Assembly (NCBI GenBank): GCA_000320605.2
Contig: KB445801.1
Location: forward strand, 949,506-1,013,505
Direction: 5' to 3'
Length of the DNA: 64,000 bases
Source of the DNA: Gelatoporia subvermispora B
Taxonomy: Eukaryota; Basidiomycota; Agaricomycetes; Polyporales; Gelatoporiaceae
Position 1 is the stretch's first letter, and the number at the start of each line of letters is the position of its first letter. Shown here in pieces: positions 34,072-45,949 of the stretch. A model generated the notes under the pieces. That model made no database searches. It worked only from the letters and a program-made list of their open reading frames with translations, and was not told where the DNA came from. Made by a program: the position numbers and the translations under genes.

Positions 34072-35314
34072 ATGCTTCGTCTTGGTCACGCTGTGGTCCT
34101 CGCTTTCGCCATCGCATGTTCTGCGTTCCCATTCCCGCCCGTTCCATTTGAACCTCACAAAATTGTCTTGACAAATGACGACGGGTGGGCTGTTGCGCAG
34201 ATCCGTGCACAATACGATGCGCTGAAGGCTGCGGGATTCGATGTGCGTATACTCCAATTCCCGTGTGCATTATGCTCTTGTCGGAATTTAAGATCGTCGT
34301 ATACAGGTCATACTTTCTTCTCCCGCGGAGAACGAGTCGGGCACAGGATCGGCGTCATCTCCCCCTCAAAAACTCAATATCACCTGCGAGTTCGACACTT
34401 GTCCTGTAGGCGCGCCTCCCGAGGGCTTCAACATAAGTGACCGTAAGTCTCGTTCAAGTTCACCACCGGGCTCCACGCTGACCGTCCTCCAGCTCGGTTG
34501 AATTATGTGAACTCGTTTCCGTGAGTCTGCTCACGAGAGCAGTGGTCATCGAAGTCCTGGCGTGAGCTTACGGCAATGCATGCAGCGTAGATTCGGTAAG
34601 ATACGGGATCAAGACCCTTGCGCCGCGCTTCTTCCACTCTCCCCCGGACTTCATCGTCAGCGGCCCGAACGTCGGCAGTAAGTCTCCGACACTCACTACA
34701 ACCGTTGTGATGGATGCTCAACATCAGATGGGGCAGACAACCTGGGCACCGTCATTTTTAACTCTGGCACAGTGTGAGCTCGCCGCACTGCGCCCTGTCA
34801 ACTCATGCTGACGCTCCATCTCACTTTCAGTGGGGCCGCCTGCGAAGCCGCCCGCGAGGGCTTGCCATCGGCCGCCTTCTCGGGCGATACCGCCGCACAG
34901 GTGGCTTTCACGACGCTCGATAGTGAGCCCAACTCGACCGACACGCTCGCCGCGCGCACGTACGCGTCACTCACCACGTCTTTCACCCGCGCGCTCCTCG
35001 CGTCGCCCCTGCGCCCCATCCTCCCGCATGGAACGACGGTCAACGTGAACTTCCCCTCGACCGCAGCGTGCCCCGAGGCGAAAGACTTCTCGTTCGTGTT
35101 CACGCGGCTCCTGCCAAACTCGAACGGGACGGACGTGCGCACGTGCGGGAACGACACTTTGCCGGACGAGACGACGGTTGTGCAGGGTGCGGGGTGCTTC
35201 GTGAGCGTGACGGTGATCAACGCGACGTCGAAGATGGATGTGACGGCTGACTTGCAAAGGCCCGTGTTTGAGAGGCTGCGGGATATCCTGACGTGCTTGC
35301 CGTCGTCGTCTTGA
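34072..35314 (+). CDS. Secreted SurE-type 5'/3'-nucleotidase/acid phosphatase
   Basis: SurE-fold phosphatase, metal-dependent, acting on nucleoside monophosphates or other phosphomonoesters. The start at 34072 gives a signal peptide (MLRLGHAVVLAFAIACSAFP). The N-terminal metal motif follows at once: HKIVLTNDDGWAVAQIRAQY. Further exons give SPAENESGTGS, VRYGIKTLAPRF and SGPNVG (the conserved SGPN loop), then NNLGTVIFNSGTVGAACEAA and SFTRALLASPLRPILPHGTT followed by VNVNFP. Several N-x-S/T sites (NST, NGT, NAT) and scattered Cys fit an extracellular glycoprotein. The C-terminus is DILTCLPSSS with TGA at 35312. It ends 69 bases from the convergent neighbour's stop. Bacterial SurE is a cytosolic survival protein; fungal relatives with signal peptides are poorly studied, so the substrate is open. 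Confidence 0.88.
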
Positions 35315-35383
35315 GGCGGGCGTGTACTAGTTCTGATGATCCCTAGGACGAAACCTTGGGTTATCGTGACCGTGAAGTGTAAA

Positions 35384-36353
35384 TCATGAGCTAGTCATAT
35401 CATTCGTCTGGATCATGTCAATGGTGATCACCGTATCCCTCGTCTTCTTGTCCACATCGTCCAGCTCTCCCTCGTTGTAGGTCTCATCCGAATCCATCTC
35501 AACGTCCGGGAACAGCAACTGCCCGAGTCCTAAGTCATGGCACCGTGTCATCTTGACCAGCATGCCCAACCCGATGTCATTCTGTTGCGCGCCAGGCGCA
35601 TCGAGTAGGCGCCACGTCTCGTCATCGAGTTCCTCCGCGACGCGTCCCCATGTCGAACGGATTGCCCCAGGGTAGTTGTAAGCGGCGAGAATAAAGCATA
35701 CGGGCGAGCCTAAGAGAAAGTGGTCAGCTTCGCTAAGCAACTGCGCGACGCAAGCCATACATAGCCCGCTGAGTTCCTGCTCTCGTAACAGGTACGGCGA
35801 CGGCTGTTGGTCCAATGTAGACGACCCTTTGGCCTCAGATGGATCTAGGTGGTCCGGCAACGTGTCACCAAGACGGTATAATCGCTGACAAGCGGGGCAA
35901 ATGCGCGCGTTTCCACGGCTTTTGTTGTACCACAGAATCTGCATAGGCAAATGCGTCAGATGCTCCCGTGAGCACCCACTGAATACTCACAAGGGCTGTC
36001 TCCTCTGGTAGGATCGCACACAACATCTCCAAGACCTCCTCCTGAGCGAATTCTGCACATAGCGGGTCGTCGAACGACGGAGGCGCGGCGAACGTCGAAA
36101 CAAGGAATGCACGCGTGTCGCGCACACGTGGGCCACTTCCCGGGTTTTGTATAAATGGTGTCCTCAACATCGAGGAGCATGTGTCGTATGGCAGGCTCGT
36201 GCTATCCTCATTACGTGCGATGCTGCCGTCGATGGCGCACGATGTCTCCGAGGTGTATGTCGATACGGGTTGAGCAACCTGCTGACTTTTGGTCCTCTTA
36301 GGTTTCTTGGCCTCTACTTGTCTCCGTTTCTTGGCGTTGCGTGGTCCTGGCAT
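35384..36353 (-). CDS. Conserved fungal hypothetical protein with Cys motif, likely nuclear
   Basis: I do not recognise a named family. The start at 36353 gives a strongly basic tail (MPGPRNAKKRRQVEAKKPKR) that looks like a nuclear localisation signal. Ser/Thr-rich sequence follows, then a helical part (CAEFAQEEVLEMLCAILPEE). After an intron comes ILWYNKSRGNARICPACQRL with a CPAC pair, and about 50 residues later LCMAC; together these could bind zinc. The C-terminus is acidic (DVEMDSDETYNEGELDDVD) and ends at TGA 35384-35386. An RNA- or chromatin-linked role is possible but is inference only. It is convergent with the SurE gene. Confidence 0.72.
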
Positions 36354-37065
36354 GCCGTTGTTGCCTCAAGCAGGAGCAGGAGACGCACATGTAGCCAGTA
36401 GGATGGTGTTGAGTTGTACGTCACGATTCACGATCGCGTCTCGTTGTCGATCGCGTCTCCTCACGTGACCGTAGCTAATAAGATCTCGTCTAGACGTTGA
36501 GCATTTCGGTCGGTCACTTTACAGTTAGGTGCGGATGACTTGTCACCCAAAGAGCAGACTGGAGCCAGCTGACGGTGTCGAACGTGTATCGCGCGACTTC
36601 CACTGCTCAGCATGCCCGATGTCCAAATCCAATAACCGGGTATCTGTATCGTGCATGCGCAAGAAAATAGACGAGACATCCAGTGGGAAATACAAGCCCT
36701 ATCAGCCTACACAGCGATACCACTAGTCGTACACAAATCAACAATTTTTCTGTAGCACTGAATGTCGGCCAGAATTCGACGTGATATTCCTGATTCCTTC
36801 CGGTCTGAGACACTGTATACTACTACGCGCTAACACAGTATTCTCACCCAATGATCCAGGTCAAATGCTCCCATATAGCTTCATCAAGGGTTCTCAACAT
36901 GTCTTGCGTACTATAAATGTTGCCTTCGTAGGATCTGTGCCCACAGTGGATGCCAAATTTCCGAGGGGTCCTTTTCGCTGCGAATAGATAGATGCGAGCT
37001 GAGTGGCAGATATCGGTTCTGAGGACATGGATGGGTCACCGAGATACTCTCCGATTCTTCGTACC
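36354..37065. other. Intergenic
   Basis: A 712-base stretch between two minus-strand genes. Short frames on both strands have no domain. Nothing structured was recognised. Confidence 0.5.
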
Positions 37066-38469
37066 CTAATGCTTCAGAGTTTGAGCTCCAGAGTGCACGA
37101 TAATTGTATGCGAATATGGATCATCTCTAGATGAGATATCGAAGTCAAGTAGCTCCCAACGCCGTAATGCTGGAAATGGGAGTAGGTGTGATGGCAGAGT
37201 AGAGATGCATCTGACATCTTCTGGGAGGAGATTGTATAGAGAGATCGAGATATTGTCGAGGCCGTAGAAGCGTGGAGAATCCAGGGTATCATCGAGTCTC
37301 TCGAAGCAGCGAGGGAAGTTCCCGCCCAGACGGCGGGGGTCCAGTAGCTGACATTGGCACCGCTCGTTGTAATACGTGATCCGTAGTGACTTCATGCTGC
37401 TCATACAGAGGCAGTCCAGAAAATTAGGTACGGCACAACTGGAGCCAGTACTTGACTCTTGTATGTCACTGACTATCTTCAGATATCGCAAGCTTGTGAG
37501 CGCCGCCAGATGCTGAGAATGTGCCGGTCCAGTTTCTGATGACGCATCACCGTTAGCAAAGTAGAGAGAATCCGATATATGGATGGTAAGTTCAATAAGA
37601 GTGCTCGAGAATTGAGGCGATCGAATGAGGTGCATATATAGGGAAGGTGAAGTCATAGTTCCGAAAGCCCAAAGCTACGCAGAAGAGCGTCAATGAGGCT
37701 CCCAGGAACATACAAGGGGAACATAACGCACCTTCACAGAGGTCAAATGCAGGGACTTAGCAAATGGCTTGTCCAGGGTGCACTCCGATCTGCAGTATTC
37801 GGTAATGTAGGACGTATCCCACATATAGAGATTGCGAAGATTGTGGAGAGCGCACAGCATACGCACACATTCAGTGAATGTGGTAAATGTTACACGGTAC
37901 AGATCAAGCGACACAATGCTCTTAAATTGTGATAGAGCCAGTCTGCTTGGCCAGTGGAAAGCCAGCATTGTGCTCGATTCGCCTCCCTGTACGCTGAGGA
38001 TTTCCACTTTGCGCAATCTGCCCATGAACTCCACCGCAAATGTAGGCAAGTCGTGTACCGGAACGCTGACACTCCTCAGAAAATATGCGAGAGTCGGCTC
38101 CAGAGCGAGACGGCGAGCGAATTTGCCTGGTTCCACAACTACGTTCGTCCGATTGCGTATGATAGATTGCGCAATGACACGTAGAGTGTGGCAGGTGTAT
38201 GTGCAAGCAATTAGGGAAAGGTGGTCGTCAATAACGCGAAGAATCATATCCCACATCTCTTGAGGGAGCTCCGGAGAAGACTTCTTGGTCGATTCAACAT
38301 TCAGCGCTCTGAGCAGAAGGGCATGAGGAACTGTCAATTCTAGCGAGTAGATGCAGGGTGGTCTGAGCGTACGTGTGTGTTTCTGCACGATTAGCCCAAC
38401 AGCTAGGCCGGAAACAGTCACTTGCACTACATGAAAGCGAATCTTCGTCTTGCATTGTGACTGACACAT
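37066..38469 (-). CDS. F-box protein
   Basis: Putative SCF adaptor of the Agaricomycete type. The first long exon contains a weak F-box (ELPQEMWDMILRVIDDHLSL, IACTYTCHTLRVIAQSII) followed by family-typical text (FLRSVSVPVHDLPTFAVEF, MGRLRKVEILSVQGG, LYRVTFTTFTECVRMLCALH, NLRNLYMWDTSY). It splices (donor GTGCGT near 37733, acceptor near 37677) to LWAFGTMTSPSLYMHLIRSP, then QFSSTLIELTIHIS, LTSLRYLKIVSDIQ and ALRRWELLDFDIS, ending at 37066. The Leu-rich segments suggest an LRR-like solenoid. The start is uncertain: ATG at 38469 is the nearest, but about 70 residues precede the F-box, so an extra upstream exon or later start is possible. The substrate is unknown. Confidence 0.75.
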
Positions 38470-39450
38470 CGTATGCACCGGCCTGTAGGCCTTTTGCGTT
38501 TGTCAGGGAGCAGAGTTTGGACATGGGGGCGTGCGGCTCCAGTCTAAAGCCGGTCAGTGTGGCCGCTCCGGTTCAAAGATAAGATTACTCACAAGTGTTG
38601 GGCACGCTTCACATATTGATCAACGTGCATCGGCTGCATGAGAGCGGGAGGAACACGGAGACTGCTGAAAGAGTCTCGGATACGTCTGTGGGGAGATCGT
38701 GTTTCGACAGCGACCGAATGCTGGCTGAGACAGAGGGATTGAAACCTAGGACGCTGGTAGTGGGAGGTCACATATCCGGGTATGGATTGTATATAAATGA
38801 TTATGTCCGCACTTGAAGCAGAGTCTGTGGGCGGGTCAAATGTGGTGCACCTCGTGCCTCCGACTGACAGCGCTCCAATGTCTATTTGGACAGTCGTGTA
38901 TTTGCCGTGAAGCTAGCTGTAACGGTGACACTTGTAGCCCTGACTTGCCTACTGTAAACGTGCCTCCGTGGGCCGTCGCACATCAGTAGTCCAGTATGAG
39001 TGCACACATCGTGTACCGACATACGGCATACCACAGCTGAGAGATATGAAGATACAGTCCGGTGTTCTGTGGCAAATTTGTCTACTTCAATATTTCCAAA
39101 GTACTAGGGAGAACAGTAAAAACGCAGATGTGAACATTTCTTGACGTGCCCGCCCTAATACGTTAAGCGATTTTCCGAGACTTGTCAGCAGACAGTGTGT
39201 TGTTCTCTCACACCTGGAAAGACAGAGAAAAATATGACCAGACCAACGGGAGGCTGCAGAAGTGGCATGCAGACCTGCGGCAGTCTCGGCCTTCTCGGGC
39301 GTCTCGAATCCTTTGCACTGACCGTAAGTCACGTGCCTATCAAATCGTCTCAGCGGCAGTAAGTACTCTTCGAGCGCCGAGCGGTCGAAGGATAACCAGC
39401 GGACCAGGCACTCCACCTTTCTCCAGTAGACTGAACTTCAGTATACCAGT
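38470..39450. other. Intergenic between divergent genes
   Basis: About 980 bases between an F-box gene (minus) and Dim1 (plus). It should hold both promoters and perhaps an unrecognised 5' exon of the F-box gene. No other feature was seen. Confidence 0.5.
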
Positions 39451-40670
<1,220 letters not shown>

Positions 40671-40871
40671 TGACCACCTCCGCTCACACCTGCTTGATTT
40701 CGGGTATATCTCTCTCTGGGCACATGTTGCATCATCTGTAGACTTTACATGATCACGGAAAAGTATGTTACTGTATTCATTGATTTGTCGTACATTCCTC
40801 TAACGACGAGGGTGTGAATGCGAGACAAAGCAGACACGGCAGACGGGCACCAATGGAACGTATCATGCAGA

Positions 40872-41322
40872 TCACTTCGCAAGTTGCTCCTGCCACTGCT
40901 TCGGAGTAAGGGTTTTCTGCGCCATCATAGTGTGATCAGGGGTGTGGCGCCAGTTGCGCTCGACGAGCAGTGTGGACCGAATCTCACCTGCGAGAACGCA
41001 TGCATCTGAGCAATCTCGGTCTTTAGCACCTCGTTGACTAAGGGGCAGCATGCCATCAGCCGAGATCCCAACAATCATTCGCACGCCCAAACTCACTGAA
41101 TCGATGCCTCGCCAGCGTCGTCTTCCCCTCGAAAGCCTGCTCCGTCGCAATATGCGTCTGAGTCATCCGCAGTGGCGCAAGCAGGCGTAGTTGACATACC
41201 TCACTTACGACGACAATCGCATAATTCTCGCCGCACCCGCTCGACTGGTCAATAATCTCCAGGTGGGCCACCGGAATCGCGTTGCGGATGGCGTTCTCGA
41301 GGTCGGGCAGGGAGATGGGCAT
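40872..41322 (-). CDS. BolA-like protein, BolA2/Fra2 type
   Basis: Small (about 87 residues) BolA-fold protein. Fra2/BOL2 partners with monothiol glutaredoxins to bind a [2Fe-2S] cluster and signal cytosolic iron status. Exon 1 (start 41322) gives MPISLPDLENAIRNAIPVAH, LEIIDQSSGCGENYAIVVVS. Exon 2 gives AFEGKTTLARHRF, exon 3 NEVLKTEIAQMHAFSQ, and exon 4 KTLTPKQWQEQLAK with TGA at 40872. The Cys of SGCG and the invariant His of MHAF, both implicated in cluster binding in this family, are present. No mitochondrial leader is visible, which supports the cytosolic BolA2 type. It is convergent with Dim1, 201 bases apart. Confidence 0.93.
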
Positions 41323-43396
41323 GGCGAAGGCGAAGGCGGACGACTCGGTCTGGAAGACGAGCCTCGGGCAATCTGATAATGCGGGCGCTTTTAGATCTCG
41401 AAGGTGCCAGATATATCTGATAAGATAAGATAACGCTCTTCCGTAGCAGTTCTCAAGCTTTCAAGCTCAGGCCCAGGTTTCGCACGTACAGCTGAGTTCT
41501 TTCTCATGAACATCGACATGCAAGTTACGCTGCATAACGCAACTGAACGAACCTCTGACACAGGACGTAGGCCAATACCGCCTTTTGGCCCTATTTGACC
41601 TGCGCTCTCGCCATGCGTATGCCAGACATCGGAATCCGGCACACTCAGACCTGATACGTATCTCGCGCTCGCTGCCCTAGCAGACGTTGATTTCGCCCTC
41701 ATCGACCTATCTTCCTATTGCCCGTCCTATGCTTAGTCACGTTCGTGATAGGCGTGCTTGCAACTTCGACGGCGGCGCTGTTGGCCCTTGCCTACACACT
41801 ATGATTTCTGCGGCAAGCGCCTCCTTTACGAGTTGTGGCATATGTGTGCCCCCAGAGCGGCAGTAATGGGTGTGCGGGAAGAAAGTTTATCCTTGGCATC
41901 GCAACGCTGGACAGACTGCTGTGTGCTGCATGCCTTAAAGGGCTTTGGTGGGTGCCGTCGTTGGCAAATGTGCGGCGCGGGGGGTGCAATAAAGGCTATG
42001 GCAAGTAAGGCCGGCGGTGATGAAATTTAGACAGCCGGAGACAATGAAGCAGTACGTCATCATGCTCCATTCCGTTGCTTTAACAGTGGAACATTGCATG
42101 ACATATCAACCTGTCACTGGACCCTGTACTGCGTGAAGACAGCACCTCACTGGCTTAGTGACTTTGTAGACAGGTCTCGACTCTCAAGTATTCGCGGACC
42201 ATATGGCAGTTGTCTGCGGTGAGATTATAATGCATGCTGACAATTGTGGCCACATTAAGATGAAAGTGACCGTACCTGAAATGGACCGCCCATCAAGCAG
42301 CAGAATCTGTACCGAAACACTCCGTGTACATCAATCTGTCACTACCATCATACTAGGCTGTGCTCAGTCTGCAGTCGAGAACGGCACCGGTATGCGGCTC
42401 TCATGTCTTCTCACATCATTGCAATGTAGACGATGAGTATCCCGTCTCACTGTAATGCTGAGGGGTAACTTCTCCACGGTGAGTAACGTTATACTTGTCG
42501 CAAATCCGCTTCGTTTCGTTTCATTGACATATTCTAAGCCAGTAACGACCAGACGGGTTATATCGCAGGAGTCGGCTTGATGCTACCTGATCCTGTCTTC
42601 GCACGGAACCGGTGCGTCGTGCCATCGAGCGCTACCGTTGTGCCTGTGTCCTCGGCCGGAGTGCTGCAGCTGTTGCAGTCAGTAGTTCCTCGGGTCTCGG
42701 AGTTTGTGCTCGTGGTAAGTGGCGCTACTGAAATGGGTAATGCGGACAGCTACCCCGAAGTACTGTGAACTCTAGAGCAGCAAGCTGTGAACCGTGAGTA
42801 CCTACGAATGATAGCAACATGTTGTGCTGATGCGCAGAGGAACCAACTGTTTGTAGAAAAGTTTCTCGTCTCGCATTAGGGACGTCATCGTTTGAGCGGG
42901 GCTACGACTAGCCGACTGCTTTTGCTACAGTATACATATGTGCCTTCGTCGGGCATACAAAAGGGCCGGCGAACACCTTTGCAATGCTATCCACAGAGCA
43001 ATGGTGACCATGAAGTGAAATGAACTGACTTCATATATGTTCTGCAATGACTCAGGCATGTCGTTGAGCGTTTCAGCCACCTCACACTTACCTGACTATG
43101 GCGGTATATCATATATTGAATGGCGTTTCCCACTGCGTCGCTGCGGATTCCAAACTAAGTGTTCAAGGTCCGGATTGCGGCTCGAAAGTACGCTCTAGTC
43201 CATACAGCTTGAAACGTCTCGACTCTGACCAAAAATGCAGACCGGAGACTCGGAGAGCGCATGGAGATCCGGTACCGCTTGGTTCCACGGGCAGAGTGTA
43301 TCGAACGCAGACGTATAAAGGGCCCAAACTTAAGCAGAGACTATAGCTCGTGAGACCTTCCGGGGCATCTCAGACCATCTCCCCACTTGCAGCGAT
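41323..43396. other. Intergenic, upstream of the oxalate oxidase gene
   Basis: About 2.07 kb between divergent genes. No open frame here has a recognisable domain. The part near 43300 is the promoter of the bicupin gene with a clear TATA box. The length leaves room for regulatory sites of an inducible gene. Confidence 0.5.
43313..43320 (+). promoter_or_regulatory. TATA box of the bicupin gene
   Basis: The plus strand reads GACGTATAAAGGGCC with TATAAA at 43314-43319, 78 bases before the ATG at 43397. The spacing is standard for a highly expressed secreted enzyme gene. Confidence 0.65.
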
Positions 43397-45543
43397 ATGA
43401 ACGAGAAGCTCGTTTCTGTCTTCTGCGCCATACTGGTCGCAATATCCGTCTCTGCTCGCCCCACCGGCAACGATGTATTCTACCTTCCACGGGCCGTTGC
43501 GGTCAGCAGCGCCGGTGCCTCTTCGCCCGCTTCACTGAGTAGCGGGACCGAATCTTCCTCTGCGGCAGAACCGACGGAGACGGTGCCGTTCGCGAGCGAC
43601 GACCCGAATCCGCGTCTATGGAACATCGACACGCAGGATCTGTCCGTAGTTGCTCCCGAGCGCGGCCCGCTGGGAGCCAAGATCATTGGACCTGACAACC
43701 TACCACTTGATATCCAGAACGCAGACACGCTTGCGCCACCGACGACCGACTCGGGTTCTATGTAAGCCGTGTCCCACGTCCGTGGGGTTTCATAAGTCTC
43801 ACTCCGTGCCGAAGCCCGAATGCTAAATGGCCGTTCGCTCTGAGCCACAATACGTTGTACACCGGCGGATGGGTTCGCATACAGAATAGTAAGCCCACAT
43901 CTTTGACAGCAGCATGTAACGGACACTCAGTGGAATACCTTAGACGAAGTGCTACCAATCGCGAAAGGTAAATTGTCTCTCGTCCAGTAATTTAATCAGC
44001 TGACGCCGTCAACAGCCATGGCCGGAGTAAACATGCGGTTGGAGGCTGGTACAATCCGGTATGCGACCCTTGGATTTCCAGTGGCGGAGTGAGCCGTGCT
44101 AACGGCAATGGCGCAGGGAGCTGCATTGGCACAACACCCCAGAATGGGCTTATATCCTCAAGGCACGTGGTATTCGGTAGACATATTAGTTCCGCCGGCT
44201 AATTACGGAGATCAGGGTACGACTCAGATCACTGCGGTCGATGAGAATGGGAAAAATTATCTCGCGAATGTTGGACCTGGAGACTTGTGGTACTTCCCAG
44301 AGGGCATGCCTCATTCACTGCAGGGCACGAACGCAAGTGACGAGGGAAGCGAGTTCCTGCTGGTACGTATTGTTGTGCATCTCACCATCAACTGTGATGA
44401 CTTGACTCCCCGTAGATTTTCCCTGACGGCACCTTCGATGCCTCAAATCAGTTCATGGTCAGCCCTTTGGATTGGATATAAATAACCTCCGCGTTAAACC
44501 TGTTCATAGATTACTGATTGGCTGGCACATACACCCAAGGACGTTATTGCGAAAAACTTCGGTGTGGACATCTCCGAATTTGATCGTCTTCCCTCCCACG
44601 ACCTATACATCTTCCCGGGAGGTCAGTCGCTCCACAAGATCAATCAAACGGAACCCTCATGCCTGTATGACAGTTGCGCCGCCACTTGATGCTACAGCTC
44701 CTGAGGACCCTCAAGGCACTATCCCCCTCCCGTACTCATTCGAGTTCTCGAAAGTGGTGCCAACACAATATGCAGGGGGCACTGTGAAGATTGCGGACAC
44801 ACGCACATTCCCTATCTCGAAGACAATAAGCGTCGCCGAGATTACCGTTGAGCCGGGTGCGATGCGGTATGTATATTCGCACAAGTGACCAGTGATTGAG
44901 CATTGACCTTATCATCAAGGGAGCTACATTGGCACCCCACTGAAGATGAATGGACTTTCTTCATGTACGTCCCAGGCGGCGTATCTTTTCTGGCACATCA
45001 TGACACAAAGATTTACATTCAATAGTGAGGGGCAGGCACGCGTCACCCTGTTCGCTGGTGAGAGCAATGCACAGACCTACGACTACCAGGTATGACACCA
45101 GGTTGTCGAAGCCTGGATGGAACGGTTACTTACATATACTACAAGGGCGGAGATATTGCCTACATTCCCACTGCGTATGGTAGGCGGCATAGCGAACTTC
45201 TGCGCATTGTGTTGGCTCACTATGCACTTTAGGTCACTATGTCGAAAACTCCGGTAACACGACTTTGCGTTTCTTGGAAATTTTCAATTCTCGTGAGCAC
45301 TCTCAACACGATGAACACTAGCGCATGCACTAATCCTCTATGTTTTTGCAGCCTTGTTCCAGGATGTCAGTTTGACCCAGGTAAGTTGCAAAATTTTCTG
45401 TGGCGGAGATTTGCTGACGACCTCGATTGTCATAGTGGCTTGCCAACACTCCTCGGGCTATAGTCAAAGCGACTCTTCAGCTTTCGGACAACGTCATCGA
45501 CTCATTGAACAAGAGCAAGGCATTCGTTGTCGCCTCAGATTAG
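43397..45543 (+). CDS. Secreted bicupin oxalate oxidase (oxalate decarboxylase family, DASN lid)
   Basis: Mn-dependent bicupin. The start at 43397 gives a signal peptide ([20 protein letters not shown]) and a Ser-rich linker, then [40 protein letters not shown] and [20 protein letters not shown]. Cupin 1 has [36 protein letters not shown] and [16 protein letters not shown]. Cupin 2 has [36 protein letters not shown] and [20 protein letters not shown]. Both HxH..E..H metal sites are complete. The cupin-1 lid, SENS in Bacillus OxdC and SEDS-like in fungal decarboxylases, is DASN (44437-44448, GTFDASNQF), so the lid Glu that acts as acid in decarboxylation is absent. DASN is the lid of Ceriporiopsis subvermispora oxalate oxidase. 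The expected reaction is oxalate + O2 to 2 CO2 + H2O2. All exons join in frame; one intron is GC-AG. Stop TAG is at 45541. Confidence 0.9.
44163..44215 (+). other. GC-AG intron in the oxalate oxidase gene
   Basis: A 53-base intron with donor CTCAAG|GCACGTGG and acceptor GATCAG|GGTACG. It joins AYILK to GTTQIT exactly as the family sequence requires. The nearest GT donor, four bases further on, shifts the frame. A branch-like GCTAATTAC lies near the acceptor. Confidence 0.75.
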
Positions 45544-45949
45544 GGGCGCGGCATCGTAGATATCTATTGCGCCTCTCGACAAGGTCCATTGATGTGACGA
45601 GCCGAGGGGACGTGGATGAGACATCACTATGTCGAGGGTGAGTTCGTACGAGAGAATTTGTGTATACTGCACTGGCATTGGCTCAGCGAAGACATGGAAT
45701 GGGGACTTACTACTTTATTTGTCGAGTACGGGTCGAATACGATATTGCGTAAATAATGGAGTCAGCGAATGTATGTATCCTAAGCTATCGTTCTATGGAT
45801 GGGTCCGAGCGATCGCGACATGAACATGACATCGTAGCTCAAATGACGACGACACACATTGATTAATTCGAGAGGGCCCGCGCCGCACAGGCAGCAATCG
45901 CGGCAGACGATAAATATACAAACCGAGGGATGGATGAATCGAGCACAGC
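45544..45949. other. Intergenic between convergent genes
   Basis: A 406-base gap between the bicupin stop and the HET gene stop. It should hold both 3' ends. No gene was recognised. Confidence 0.5.

Noticed and set aside
43397..45543. First call as a plain oxalate decarboxylase
   Set aside because: The overall family is right, but the cupin-1 lid is DASN and lacks the lid Glu needed for decarboxylation, so oxidase is preferred.
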